Source: Gracilaria domingensis (taxonomy: Eukaryota; Rhodophyta; Florideophyceae; Gracilariales; Gracilariaceae). From it: DNA of 64,000 nucleotides. Made by a program: the position numbers and the translations under genes. The notes under the pieces are model-generated. The model did not search any database. It worked only from the letters and a program-made list of their open reading frames with translations, and was not told the DNA's origin. The stretch is from the NCBI GenBank assembly GCA_022539475.1, contig VCMS01000216.1:62001-126000 (forward strand), given 5' to 3'. Shown piece after piece: positions 27,988-39,488 of this stretch (the stretch's first letter is position 1; every line of letters starts with the position of its first letter).

Positions 27988-30054
27988 GGCGACTTGAGGA
28001 TGAATACACTGCGAAAGACTTGCAAGACAAGGGATGGACGACGAAGACGGGCACGAAGATCGGCAACGGGGGGGCGGGGGGGGGGGGGGGATACGAACGA
28101 AGGGCGGATACGGCAAGGAGCAGCTGGTGTCAGCCGCCAGCGCAGCGCGAACAAAATACCAGTCGAAAATTGACGAACGGCCACGCGCGGAGGCGCGGCG
28201 CGGCGCGGCCCGATGGGGCTATTTCGCGGGGGCGCGCGCCTTCCTGACATGATGGCCGTGACTCACGGCCCGTGAGCATGACGGCGCCCGAGCCCAGCAC
28301 CAGGCGCCGCCGAAGCGCCTGCCGCTCTATGGAGCACATCCTCTATGAAGGACATCATGTCCATTTTCAACACGGCTGCGATGCCAGAGGCCTGCCGCAA
28401 CATGTCTCGAAACGCTAAGCATGCAGTGAAGGTAGAGGGCTACACCCAGTGACTGCAATTAATGTGGGCTACATTATTTTCGCACACTATTTTCAGGAGC
28501 AGGAAACTGGTATTAATGTGGCCCACAAAAAATTGGGTACCACATTATTTAAGGTTCAAACTTAAATAATGTGGACCACACTAATTAAAACCGGCAAAAA
28601 TAATGTGGGCTTCTGGCTGCTTAAATTTAATTAAAAAAATACATAGGGAGAAAGTAAGCTTGAAGACAAACATAGTTTTTACTCATATGGCACAAAACTT
28701 CTACAGAAAAAGTTGCGTTAGCATCTAATCATATAACGAAGCCTGAAAAATATCTTTCGGAGTCATTGGAATATCATATTAGACAATATTCTAAAATTAG
28801 TTAAGTAGCTTGACCAGGCCAAAAACCTGTTTTAATGTGGGCCACATTAATTCTGTTACCACACTATTTTTGAACCCACATTAATTGCAGTCACTGGGTG
28901 TAGCCTTCTATCCTTACACCGTCGGTAGATACAGTACACTTAAAAGAGGAGCTACGGTAGCCTTCTACCTTCGGCGACTTGCACGACCAAAGCTGCATTC
29001 GAATGCTATATTTTTCTCTTCTCTTTGTTGTGTGTAAAAACTACTGTACCGCTGTATGCATTTCATTTCTCCCGTTGTTGTCCGTACCCTGGTATGTGTC
29101 TAACAGTGTTAGTCTAACAACCAGCATCAGATAAAAGCCTTTTATGCCGAGGTGGGGGCTTTACCATAAAAGTCGACGAGCACACTGTATCATCTAATAC
29201 AGCGCTGCGGGTTGGGCGTTTCTGAAACACGAGCTTTGCACCTTGGCATGTGCCGTCGTGCCATTACGCTGCGTTTCTTCGATATGACAAACGCGGGTAG
29301 GAACGATATCCTAAAACGATGCGTGATCGTGTCGTTAAGGATACAGCCCCGACTCCCACCGCGTTGAGCGCAACCACCACTGAGCATCCACTCATGGGCG
29401 CGGTAATTAGGGTTCAGCCAACATTGCATCACGGATTCAAGAGTCAATTTACGTCATGTTGTGCCATGCGTGTCTCACGGTGAGACCGTCGCCCACCAAC
29501 GAGCAACCGGCGGACACAAACGCACGCCGCGCGCGCGCGCTTGCGCGCGCGCGCTTGCGCGCGAGCTTCACCTCTCAAATTCACGCGCCAGCAGTCAATT
29601 CGCGCGTCAGCAGGCGCGGGGGAGCGTGCCCGCGGCGCGCAGCGCCGCTGACCGGGCGCACGTTATCTACTGTCTCTTCTCCGCGCCTCGCCTCGCACCC
29701 ACGCCCGCACAAGTTGTAGCATTCGTGCATTTCGATGCGTTGTAACATAAACGCGCACAGTGCACGCACCCAACTATAATACCTTTTCCGACACGCCGTC
29801 GCTGTCTTGTAGCGGACGCATGTGCGGCTTGGTCAGCAAGCCACATGCCACTTGTGAGCATCTGCAGTTCACTTTAGTTTTGCGCTATCACTAAAAGCCC
29901 AAGCTTTACAACCTGCATTTACTGGTAACCCTTAACGCATGATATCTGGCTGTCACACAGCACATGGTGGTGTCCTTAATATCCTTACTGCCGGGACAAG
30001 CAACCACCTCGACGTACCACGTCAAAAATGAACAAAAGTTCAGCCTAAAAGCGC
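27988..30054. other. 2-kb intergenic region
   Basis: Starts with the GC-rich SHMT promoter, which includes a poly-G run near 28068-28090. The 31-bp-TIR MITE (28438-28905) and an alternating GC stretch near 29525-29560 follow. No gene recognised. Confidence 0.5.
28438..28905. mobile_element. MITE-like element, perfect 31-bp terminal inverted repeats
   Basis: The first 31 bases (28438-28468, beginning GGCTACACCCAGTGACTG) are the exact reverse complement of the last 31 (28875-28905). The 468-bp element is AT-rich, unlike its surroundings. It contains many copies of TAATGTGG/CCACATTA and an internal hairpin with 14-base arms (CCACATTATTTAAG) near 28542-28577. No coding capacity. A clear target-site duplication was not found, so the superfamily is open. 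Confidence 0.75.
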
Positions 30055-31104
30055 TCAGCATCTGCACTTGCCGCTGCTCTTGCACTTGCCGCTGCCGCTG
30101 CCCTGTAACTTTCTCTTACATTTGTGCTTACGAGAGCTCTTCGACGACACAGGTGCCAACACCATTTCCACAGCAGACGGCAAAGAAATAGAATTACACG
30201 CGCCGCTTACTGACACGTCAGCAGCGCAGCCTTTGGCGCAGTCCTTGGCGCAGTCCTTGGCGCAGTCGATCTCCCTCTCAACTGGAATCATGGTTGGAAA
30301 TGCGGCCTGGCACGGGAACGCGGTGGGCACTTTGGCGCTCGTACAAGACACTTTTGTTTCAATGTGCAGCGTACAGCCCGCGACGACAGAGTGATTTGGG
30401 CCGTACACCTTCAATTCATGCCGCTTTTGGCACGGATCAGCAAATAAATCTCCCACCGCCAGGAACGCGTCGCCGATTAACAAGCCATCACCGGCCGCGC
30501 GGTCGGGTTGCCAGCCGGTGGAGCCGGCCTCCTGGCCGAATCCAAAGTCGTGGTACACGGCAATTCTGAGTCGCTGGCAATAAAGGTAGCTGGCACTCTC
30601 GCTGTCTGCGGCGGCCATTCCGCACATCAGCATGACGTCGAGATTGATGTCGTCGGTGGTGCTGTTCCAGAACGGGTCGTGATTTGCTCGCTTGACCTCG
30701 GTGATGGCCATTGGCGGGGTGACGTTGTTTCGCTCCAGTGTTACACAAGCGTAGCAGTTGGGCGCGATCCTTCTGCCTGACGTGGAGGAATCGCCGTACA
30801 TGGCCTCAAAGTCCTGCAGCCGGCCCACAGCCTCGAGATACTGCATGTAGTGCGCGACCTGCGGCGACCCGAGCGCACTGGGATCGATCGTGATGGACAA
30901 CAGCGGGGGGCGACCGGCTGCATCGAGTAAGGGCTGTGCGTCACTCGCGGTGAGGTGGTGGTACGCCTGATCCCGCCTGCGTACGAGGGAGCTGTGCTCA
31001 TTCCTGACAGCCTCGTGCGCCCAGAGGCAGTCGGACGTGACGGGCGGCAGCGCCTCACACGACAGGATGGTCAGCTTGAGGCTCCTCCTGGGAACAACGA
31101 ACAT
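30055..31104 (-). CDS. C2-like domain protein with Cys/Lys-rich tail
   Basis: A 349-residue protein starting MFVVPRRSLKLTILSCEALP, the typical first strand of a C2 domain. Its remaining strands appear after an insertion of about 80 residues: NCYACVTLERNN, then TEVKRANHDPFWNSTT, then LRIAVYHDFGFG and LLIGDAFLAVGDLF. C2 domains bind phospholipid, often with Ca2+, but the Asp ligands are not clearly conserved. The C-terminal 90 residues are low in hydrophobics, with a 12-base tandem repeat encoding DCAK three times (30228-30266) and a KCKSSGKCRC end. Membrane association is inferred. It diverges from the Ca2+-ATPase gene. Confidence 0.6.
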   Translation of the reverse strand: MFVVPRRSLKLTILSCEALPPVTSDCLWAHEAVRNEHSSLVRRRDQAYHHLTASDAQPLLDAAGRPPLLSITIDPSALGSPQVAHYMQYLEAVGRLQDFEAMYGDSSTSGRRIAPNCYACVTLERNNVTPPMAITEVKRANHDPFWNSTTDDINLDVMLMCGMAAADSESASYLYCQRLRIAVYHDFGFGQEAGSTGWQPDRAAGDGLLIGDAFLAVGDLFADPCQKRHELKVYGPNHSVVAGCTLHIETKVSCTSAKVPTAFPCQAAFPTMIPVEREIDCAKDCAKDCAKGCAADVSVSGACNSISLPSAVEMVLAPVSSKSSRKHKCKRKLQGSGSGKCKSSGKCRC

Positions 31105-31895
31105 TGCGAAGCGGCGGCCGAAACAACAGCAGCGGCAGCAGCAACAGCAGCAGCGCGCGGCGCGCCCCCATTGTAGAGCGCGCGCGACGCCGACGGGTTA
31201 AGTAGCAGGCGCGGCGAAGGCGGGCGCGCATGACGAGCGACGAAGACGCGAGCGCTCTCGTCGCGGCGGCGCGGCGCGGTGCGGCGCGGCGCGGGAGGCG
31301 CGGGCCGGCGGCGCGGCGGCGCGGCCAGGGCCGCCAAGTCAGCGGCGGCGGCGGCGGCGCGCGCGCCAAGCGACCGCGGACCGGCGCGGCACGTGACGTG
31401 GACGCGTGCGCAATCGCGCAGCACGTCTCGCGGCGCGCGCCAACCGCAGGGCGGCGCGCAGCGAGCGGCGCGCGCGCGTCCGCCGCGCGCGCGCACGTGG
31501 ACACGCGCGCGCCAATGAGCGGCGCGCAGGCGCTGCGCTTGCTGCGCCGTGCTCACGCGGTGACGTGGGCAAAAAAAAGCACTCGGCGGCGCGCGGCGCG
31601 CGCCGCCGCCCAATGAGTGCGCGGCGCGTTCACCGACCGGATATTGCTCGCGCGCGCGCGACCGCTGCGGCGCAGCGCGCGCCGCACCGCACCTGCCGCT
31701 TCGCACCGCACACCCGTCCGGCCCGCCTTCGAGTCCACCCTGACCGTCCCCCACCCCCCCTATCCCTCCCTTCCCCCCCCCCCGCCCCCCATCCACAACT
31801 TCTGGACTGCTTCTGCTCCGCCCTCCGCCCTCCCCTTCCCCCCCCCTTCGCCCGGTGTGTGACCGAAGCTCTCACTGATCTCGGGCTCCGCACTG
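31105..31895. promoter_or_regulatory. GC-rich divergent promoter, C2-like protein / Ca2+-ATPase
   Basis: Dense GCGCGC sequence with overlapping boxes CACGTGACGTGG (31390-31401), the 12-mer TGCGCAATCGCG (31407-31418, also in the promoter at 39.6 kb), another CACGTG near 31494 and CCAAT boxes near 31513 and 31609. The right end, nearest the ATPase start, is C-rich. Confidence 0.55.
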
Positions 31896-34800
31896 ATGGT
31901 TGACATCGAACAGGGCTCAGCCCCGCCGCGCTTCTCCATCACCCCACAGGACCTGGTTCGTATCGTTGAGGAGCGAGACCGCGATGCGCTCAACCGCCTG
32001 GGTGGCCCCTCTGGCTTGGCACTTGCGCTGCGGTCCGACCCGCAAAAGGGTCTCTCTGCCGATGAAATCTCTGCCGGCATGCTCCCACGCTCCCAGTACT
32101 ATGGGGCCAACAAGTTCAAGTACCCGCCCCCAAAGAGTCTATTGCGTCTCGTGTACGAAGCCTTTCACGATGTCACCATCATCATTCTCAGCATCGCCGC
32201 CCTCGTGTCCCTAGTCATCGGAAGCGCAATTGCCGATAACAGAGAGCATTACGGATATCTAGAGGGAATTGCTATTGTGCTTGTGGTTTGTATCGTTGTC
32301 ATGGTACAGGCTTTAATTGATCGTCAGAAAGAAAAAAAGTTTAGACAGCTCAACTCCGTCAAAGACAACTACGCTGTCCAGGTTCTGCGCGCGTCCACTA
32401 CCACTAGCGTCGACGCAGAGAATATACTCGTCGGTGATGTCATCAAGATTTCTGCGGGCGACAAGCTTCCGGCCGATGCCATCCTCTTGCGCGGCTCAGC
32501 GCTCAAGACCAATGAGTCCGCAATGACTGGCGAACCAATCGATATTCATAAGACGCTGGACGACGATGTCTTTCTGCTGTCCGGCACCACCGTGTCCGAG
32601 GGTGTGGGCTACGCGCTTGTTGTCGCTGTTGGCGAACGGTCGCAATGGGGCGTCATTCTTAAGGGCTTAATTGTCGAGCCAGAGAACACTCCGCTGCAAG
32701 AACGCCTTGATCGTCTGGCCTGGAGTATTGGAAAGCTCGGTATACTGTTTGCCGTGCTCACGTTTGCGGTATCTTTTATTCGGTGGATTATCGATGGCGC
32801 CACGTCAGGGGAATGGGACGGAAATGAGGTGCTCGACTTCTTCATTGATGCCGTCACCATTGTTGTTGTTGCCATACCTGAAGGCCTACCGTTAGCCATC
32901 ACGCTTGGCCTTGCGTTTGCGATGCGAAAGATGATGAAAGATAACAATCTTGTGCGTCGATTGGAGGCTTGCGAAACGATGGGATCAGCCACTCAGCTCA
33001 ATGCGGATAAGACAGGAACGCTCACGCAGAATCGAATGACGGTTGTTGAGGCCAATTGGTTTGGACCGTTCGCTGTGTACGACGAAACTCTTTCGCCCGC
33101 GCCGGACAATGTATCTGACCGATACCGAGACTTGCTTTGCTCTGCCATGGCGGTGAACAGCCAAGCCAACCTCCAGTTTAATGCGTCAGGTACAATTGAT
33201 CACCTTGGAAACAAGACCGAGTGCGCGCTGCTACAACTTGTGAACTTGTGGCAGAAAGATTATCGTGCAATTCGAAAGGAGAGTGATGTTTTCCGTGTTT
33301 ACATGTTTGATTCTATCAAGAAGAGTATGAGCACTGCGGAACGACTAGGGAATGGCGTAATACGCTTGCATACGAAGGGCGCACCGGAATTAGTTGTGAA
33401 GAAATGCTCTCAGAAGCTTCAGCCTGATGGATACACTTGTACTGCGCTCGATAGAGAGGGTAGACAGCAAATTCTCAGCCACGTACAGGCTATGGCAAGC
33501 AGAGGATTGCGTACGCTGTTGCTGGCATATCGTGACGTTGATCACACTGAAAATGACGAAGCTTTCTGGCGGGAAGCGCCAGACGACAACCTCACGTATA
33601 TCGGCGTTGTGGGCATTAAGGACCCAGTTCGTCCAGAGACACGGGAAGCGGTTCGACAACTGAAAGAAGCTGGTGTAACTGTGCGTATGGTCACAGGAGA
33701 TAATAAGCTAACGGCTACGTTCATTGCAAAGGAAGCTGGAATACTTGACCCTGATGGACTTGTCGTAGAAGGCCCTGAGTTTCGAGCCATGTCACAGGCA
33801 GAGTTGGACAAGAAGGCCCTCAAGATTCAAGTTCTGGCGCGCTCCACCCCGAATGACAAACTTTTGCTTGTAAGGGAGCACAAGAAGCTGGGAGAAGTAA
33901 CGAGTGTCACTGGTGATGGCACAAACGGTAAGTGAGTGTTGCCCTTGCGGTTCTGCACGCGCCGGCAGCTCCTGAATGTCTATGTTTCATGTAGGCTAAC
34001 CATTCCCTCGATGCTTTCTTTTGTTACTTGTATCATGGTTCAACATAACAGATGGTCCGGCGTTGAAGGAGGCAGATGTTGGTTTCGCATTAGGTATTGC
34101 TGGTACAGAAATCGCCAAAGAAGCATGCGACATTGTGATTCTTGATGATAACATCCAGTCCATGACCAAGGCGGTACTCTGGGGTAGAAACGTCTACGAG
34201 TCTATCAGGAAGTTTCTTCAGTTCCAGCTTGTCGTCAACGTTGTCGCCGTTACTCTCAATTTCATTTCTGCGTGTGCTGGACGTGAATTACCGCTAGGCG
34301 CTGTACCGCTGTTGTGGGTGAACATGATTATGGATTCTATGGGTGCCTTAGCTCTTGCGACTGAACCGCCACGCCCCGACCTTTTGGAGCGTAAGCCTTT
34401 TGGGAGACGAGCGCCTCTCATCAACCGCGCAATGTATCGCAATATTGCTGGCATGAGCTTTTTCCAGCTCTTGGTGTGTCTTATTCTGCAGTACGCTGGA
34501 TCAGAGATATTTGGTCTGGAGTGCGAGCCGACGGCGAGGCCCGGCGAATTTGATTGTACGGCGAGAGACTTGGAGATCAGGAGCATAATCTTTAACGTCT
34601 TTGTGTTTATGCAAATCGGCTCCGAGATAAACTCTCGAAGAATCTCTGGAAAGAACGTGTTTGCAGGGCTGTTTCACAGCTACTTGTTTATGTTGATTGT
34701 TACCATTACAATCTTGGTGCAAGTAGCGCTGATGCTGGGCGTAGGAGGAACAAGAGTTGGTGACTCCATTGGCATCGGGCGAATTAATGCTGCTGCGTGG

Positions 34801-35163
34801 GGCACCTCGCTTGTGTTAGGTGCATTGGCTCTGCCGTGGGGCTTCTTGGTTAGGTGTTTCCCGTTGGATTGGTGCTACGGACCAACGGATGAAGATCCTA
34901 CCGACATGTCGAAGCTGGAGAAGCTGATGCGCGTTCCACAGCGGAAAGTGCCGTACGACGGCTCGGACCATGAGGTCTCGGACGCAATGAAGGAGTCCAG
35001 AACGGACGAAACCGAGATCTCGAGCAATCGTGCGAAGGAAGAGCTCGACGGCGTTCCGCAACCGTCATTGGAAGTGTCACCGTCTCTTGTGAGATTAAGA
35101 GTTTTCGTTCATGCGGTTGCGTTTGTGAACGTGGTATCGAGGGGGAAGATGGACTCGAAGTAA
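31896..35163 (+). CDS. P-type Ca2+-ATPase, PMCA/ACA type (P2B), two exons
   Basis: Calcium pump that exports Ca2+ from the cytosol. Exons 31896-33927 and 34052-35163 encode 1047 residues. The intron (33928-34051, 124 bp, donor GTAAGT, acceptor CAG) splits the hinge motif TGDGTND between Asn and Asp codons; both halves match the family exactly at the junction. Motifs: actuator TGEP near residue 212; PEGLPLAITLGLAFAMRKM; phosphorylation Asp in NADKTGTLT near residue 371; KGAPE; then TGDGTNDGPALKEADVGFA. Ten membrane helices fit the hydropathy. The residues before DKTGT are Asn-Ala rather than the usual Cys-Ser/Thr. The basic, Ser-rich C-tail could bind calmodulin; that is inference. Confidence 0.95.
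33928..34051 (+). other. intron in Ca2+-ATPase
   Basis: 124-bp GT-AG intron (GTAAGT...AACAG). Removal restores TGDGTNDGPALKEADVGFA. Confidence 0.95.
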
Positions 35164-37949
35164 CACGGTCTATGGCCCGTGATCTCCCCTCCTCCCCCCA
35201 CCGGCCTGTTCTTCGTGTCCGTTCTCGCAGATCTCGCGGGCTCCCTGGCTCTCCTCCTCTCCCCTTACCCCTTACCCCTTACCCCTCTCCCCCTCCCACC
35301 TCCCCTCCTCCGAATGACACCACTCCTGTTACCTCCAGCTCCTTACTCTCCCTGGGTACTGTGGTGTCAGAATGAATGTATTACAACCGTGAGCGCAGCG
35401 CTACGTTTCTTTTTTGTTTATAATAATATTGGAGCTGCTTTGTCGTTTTGTTTTGGATCCGACTTGATGTTCATATGTGTACATATTTTGTTCAGTGTGC
35501 TGGCGGTGCTGTGGCAGTAGCTTTGCAGGGAGATAGCTGCTTGGGTAGTTGGATACACATGCAATGTGTTCGACCATTCTGTGCAATGCACAAGTCGTTC
35601 GCTGTGGTTCTATTTTCAGCACCTTGTTGCTTTGCCCTTCCCGGACAGTCTTAGTTAAAACAGCAAACTGCTGAGCCCCGATTGCACTCGTGCAGTATGG
35701 ATAAGGACAACAATGAGTGATGACGCTTTCGTAGAAAATTGGTACAAAAGGCAGTACATAGTCGTGTAGAAGTTGAAAGCCTAGCAGGGTAAGGCGAAGA
35801 TCATTCCCATCACGGGATCATAAAGAAACAAGATACGGCAAACTTGGTGCGCAGCAATCATGAGCGCACCGAAAGCTGTCCTGCACAGCGTGTCAATTTT
35901 TGTCCCACATGATATGAGTCGCAAGCGGTAGTTGGTAAGGCTTCAAAGTACGAGTGGAACAGTTGTTTTGATGCAAGGCTTGATCATTCCCTGAGGCCAG
36001 ATGGAACTTCTCCAACCATGAGTTCCTTATCGACAAACCCAGACACACGATCAAAATGCGGAATAGGAAGTATGACCTGAAAGGTAGCACATGACCTTTG
36101 ATGCTCCATCTGGGCCGTTGGTGGAAGTTGTGCAAAGGGGCTAATTGTATCTCGCTGGGGCGTGTGTGCTGTGTGATCATGACTTGTTGGACAAAATAAG
36201 AGACAACTTCCTTGATGGCGGCAAAGTGGAACAGCGGCAAATAGCGCAGTGTTTGGCGCGTGAGCGTTTCCACGATGGCGTGCGGAGTAGGCTTTGTGTG
36301 AAGAAAGCTGGCCACCGGCCGGCGGAAGGTTGACCGCAAGCTTTGGTGAAGCCTCCCACTTTAGGCGCAGAAACGAGCAGACGGTATACAGTACCTATCT
36401 GGTTGATTGGCGCTTTGCATGCAGTATTAAGGTTATTATACAGTAGCTAGGCCAGCCGCGTGCACGTCAGTGTATCGATGATCGAGTTCCAGGCAGGCCT
36501 TTGGAGTCCTGTGATGACCACATCATGATGATGTTTGCGTAGAAGCCTGCGCTTTTGTCATGAAGCTCGCCCGCCCCGAGCGAGCTTCAAGACATCAGAG
36601 GGAAAACCCCCAGCGGTTTCTTTTTTCATTGTTTTAATCTTTTCTGTCTCGGTGCTCAATTCCACGCCAGTTCTGCACACATCGGCCTAATCTTCATCGC
36701 TAGAATAGACGGTACCTGCCCTAGACGTTTATCCACGTCTCTGCATTGCAGACTTTAGGTAGACAAGACTATCTTTACGCAACCGTCCACATTGCCACGG
36801 GAAGAGAAAGAACAAGGCCTGCTTGCTTTTCGAAAGTCATGAAACGCTTCGTAATATAAGTGTGAATAAAGGCGTAGAAACGAGCTCCAGTGTTCATCCT
36901 TACCTATTCATTACAAGAACTTTCGCCAAGCTTGCAAAGATTGTAAAGAAGCAGTTCACGTCTGACACGCCTGCGCGAAGAAGGGCTTCAACTCTGATAT
37001 CGTGATCTCCTTCTTCTGCTTCTGCGCGATCCCTACCGAGCGTGAGAAACAGCATGGCCGTCGTCCGCAGATCGTCTACTTGTGTTTCGTTTTCTGCGTC
37101 ACCAAAGTTTGTCGGCGACCTCTGCCTCCGTCCTTCTCCGATTGAATCCTTCTGAATTGCGCCTCTTCTTCTCCACGCTCATCTATCGGCATGAGCATAT
37201 ACTTAGCTGTGGTATCATTGAAGAACGGGCATTGGAGCAGGAACATTGGAGCCGCTGAGACCCGCAATAAATGTCGGGGTGTTCGTCTTCGCCAGAAGAA
37301 TCTTAAGGAGCAAGGAGAGCCACTGCTGGCAGCAGCTACCGCTTTGACAGCAAGCGAAGAAAGAATAATTCACTACGCTGTCAAACCGTCGCGACGCCGA
37401 GTAATATATATGAAGTCGTACACCCTGGACTGTGACAGTAATCATGAGATGATCTTAAAGTCTCTTTTCATAAAGAGTCTGCACGGTTTTGAGATACTCG
37501 AGGTACTGTAGTGGCTCACAGGTACTGGGGGAGCACATCAGTCCGCAATGGTTCTACGGATGAAGTCATGAGATGATGGTCATGAGATGATCTCAACGTC
37601 TCCGGGTGGTTTGGCAAACACCAACCCTGCAATTCTGTTGGGTGATTTGTACCAACAAGCGAGTGGCGCAAGTGAAGAGGGTGAAGAGGGGCCAGCGCCC
37701 CCTCTATCTATCTACCCTTCTCATTTTTTTTTTTCCTTCTGTTCTGCTCTGTGCATCGCTTGTTGCAACTTTTGGTGCGCGGTCCCAAAAAACATGGAGC
37801 ACGAAAAATAGTGGCGGCAGCGGCTGCAAAGTTTGCACTGCAAAGTTTGCAGCGCAAAGCGCACACCTTCAACCTCAACAGCAGTACAAGGGTAGTGTGT
37901 GCCCGTCGCTGGAACAGAGCCGGTCCGTGCACACTGAAACATAAGCAAT
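35164..37949. other. 2.8-kb region without a recognised gene
   Basis: Pyrimidine-rich 3' flank of the ATPase, then ordinary-composition sequence. Features: a small GC hairpin GAAGCTCGC/GCGAGCTTC (about 36560-36586), ATCATGAGATGATC-like motifs near 37440 and 37566-37594, and poly-T near 37726. A 148-codon minus frame at 35893-36339 has no recognised motif. Nothing resembling a tRNA or transposon ORF was seen. Confidence 0.45.
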
Positions 37950-39080
37950 ATGATGTTGCTCGCTCACCCACAGTCAGCGGCCTTCGTCAAGACGCCCTTG
38001 CTCTTCGCGACGCCGAGCGCGAAGCGACGCTCTACCTGCGCGCGGCGACCCCCCACGGCCAACATCAATGACACCACGGACCGCTCTCGAGAAGATGAAA
38101 TCGCCGCCAAGATAGCCAAATTGCGGAAGCAAAAGCGTCTCAAGTCACAGTCGTCTGGAGTCCCTGACGATGCTGTCACACAGACCCCATCATCGCCAAA
38201 CGCTCAGCAGCAGCAACAACAGCAAGCCGAGAAGCCGTATTCATTCAGCGATCTCCCAGACTGGAAAAAGGAGCAAATACTAAGCAATCAGATACAGGAG
38301 GCCGAACAGTTCTTTAATAAAGGTTCTTCGCTCACTTCCGCCGCAGACTCGAGCAAAACCAAAAACAGTGAAGACGACTACCAGCCAAGGGTTGCAACTT
38401 GGGGCGTTTTCCCTCGCCCAGACAACATTTCCCGGACGTATGGCGGCGGTCGACGCATTCAAAAAGGCGGCGTGGATCTGGACAGCGAGGAATCCAAAGC
38501 GCGAGACGAAGCGGTACGCAAACGACTAGAGGCGTATCGCAAGGGGAAGGGAATCGACATGAAAAAAGAAGAAGAGCATCGCGAGCAACTCGAGCAGGCT
38601 TTAGAACAGTCGGAAAAGCTCATGAAGAAAACGCTGCCATACGAAGCGATAAACTGCCTTGAACAAGTGACGCAATTCACGTCGGACCGCTCACGTCTTG
38701 GTGGCAAGCTGTATCTTTCTCTGGCTTTTGCGTACGAAGCGGTGGGACGAAGAGAGGATGCTCGACAAATCTATGCTCGTCTTCGCTCCAATCCGTTTGC
38801 GGAGATTTCAAGCAAGGCGAAACAACTTGTTTTGGGATTTGAAGCGATGCAACAACTGGGCGTTGACGACGAAACACAGAAGACAGGATATCGGGTGATG
38901 AGATTCTCACTTCCTGACATGAACGCTCAGGTGGAGAAGCGATATGAAACAGTAGTGCGACATGAAGACGATATCAATAGCGAGACAGAAAAGATCAGCT
39001 TGGCGACCAACATAATGCTGGTCAGTCTCATGTCAAGCCCGCTGCTGCTACTGCTTGTGCTGGAGTGGCTAAAGAGATGA
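37950..39080 (+). CDS. plastid TPR-like membrane protein, conserved in photosynthetic lineages
   Basis: A 376-residue protein with a transit-like N-terminus (MMLLAHPQSAAFVKTPLLFA, then ATPSAKRRSTCARR). A poly-Gln stretch and YSFSDLPDWKKEQIL follow. The block ATWGVFPRPDNISRTYGGGR is shared with uncharacterised chloroplast proteins of plants. The second half is helical: a coiled-coil segment (KKEEEHREQLEQALEQSEKL), then a pair of TPR-like helices around YEAINCLEQVTQF and LYLSLAFAYEAVGRREDARQ. A C-terminal membrane helix (MLVSLMSSPLLLLLVLEWL) ends the protein. This suggests a thylakoid- or envelope-anchored adaptor. No function is established for the family as far as I know. Confidence 0.75.
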   Translation: MMLLAHPQSAAFVKTPLLFATPSAKRRSTCARRPPTANINDTTDRSREDEIAAKIAKLRKQKRLKSQSSGVPDDAVTQTPSSPNAQQQQQQQAEKPYSFSDLPDWKKEQILSNQIQEAEQFFNKGSSLTSAADSSKTKNSEDDYQPRVATWGVFPRPDNISRTYGGGRRIQKGGVDLDSEESKARDEAVRKRLEAYRKGKGIDMKKEEEHREQLEQALEQSEKLMKKTLPYEAINCLEQVTQFTSDRSRLGGKLYLSLAFAYEAVGRREDARQIYARLRSNPFAEISSKAKQLVLGFEAMQQLGVDDETQKTGYRVMRFSLPDMNAQVEKRYETVVRHEDDINSETEKISLATNIMLVSLMSSPLLLLLVLEWLKR

Positions 39081-39488
39081 GTTGGAATCATCACGGCGGG
39101 GAGCGCGCTTGAGCACAGCTAGAATTCGGTTAGTAAACGCATCCAAACGAGTCTCAATGGACTTGAGCCAAGCGCGAACGCCCTCAGGCCGAATGTCGCG
39201 CCCAAATCGTTTACCAATGCCCTGGCCATAGCCGAAGCCGACCCCCACCGCAATAGCCGGGCCGCAGAGCGCGCGGGGCGGGCCGTACGCTTTGGTCATC
39301 GGCCAGCCAAAGCCGCAGCCAAAGCCGATCCCCACGCCGATTCCCACGCCGAGCGGCGGGAAGATGGAGGTGGCCTTGCGGAAGTTGTGCGCGGCCTTGG
39401 TGATGACGCCCGGAAGCCCCGGCAGATCGGGCGGCTGGTCGTTGGCATTGAAGCACAGCGCGCGCGGACCGGCGGCCGGGCAGCGCAT
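39069..39488 (-). CDS. Gly-rich small membrane protein, conserved in plastid lineages
   Basis: The Met at 39488 gives 139 residues; an upstream Met at 39629 would add 47 Arg/Pro-rich residues lying in the promoter. The centre is a glycine-zipper-like membrane stretch (PPLGVGIGVGIGFGCGFGWP) and AIAVGVGFGYGQGIG, separated by AYGPPRALCGP. The C-terminus is a short amphipathic helix. Small proteins with the same GFGCGFGWP...YGPP pattern occur in land plants; their role is unknown to me. The 3' end overlaps the end of the TPR-like gene by 12 bases on the opposite strand. Diverges from monodehydroascorbate reductase. Confidence 0.65.
   Translation of the reverse strand: MRCPAAGPRALCFNANDQPPDLPGLPGVITKAAHNFRKATSIFPPLGVGIGVGIGFGCGFGWPMTKAYGPPRALCGPAIAVGVGFGYGQGIGKRFGRDIRPEGVRAWLKSIETRLDAFTNRILAVLKRAPRRDDSNSSL

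Noticed and set aside
26467-28173. 568-codon frame antisense to SHMT
   Set aside because: Shadow of the SHMT gene; no motif.
35893-36339. 148-codon minus-strand frame
   Set aside because: The longest frame in a 2.8-kb gap, but without signal, domain or repeat; length is compatible with chance.
36560-36586. GC hairpin followed by a T-rich stretch, terminator-like
   Set aside because: All genes here are eukaryotic, so a bacterial-type intrinsic terminator makes no sense.
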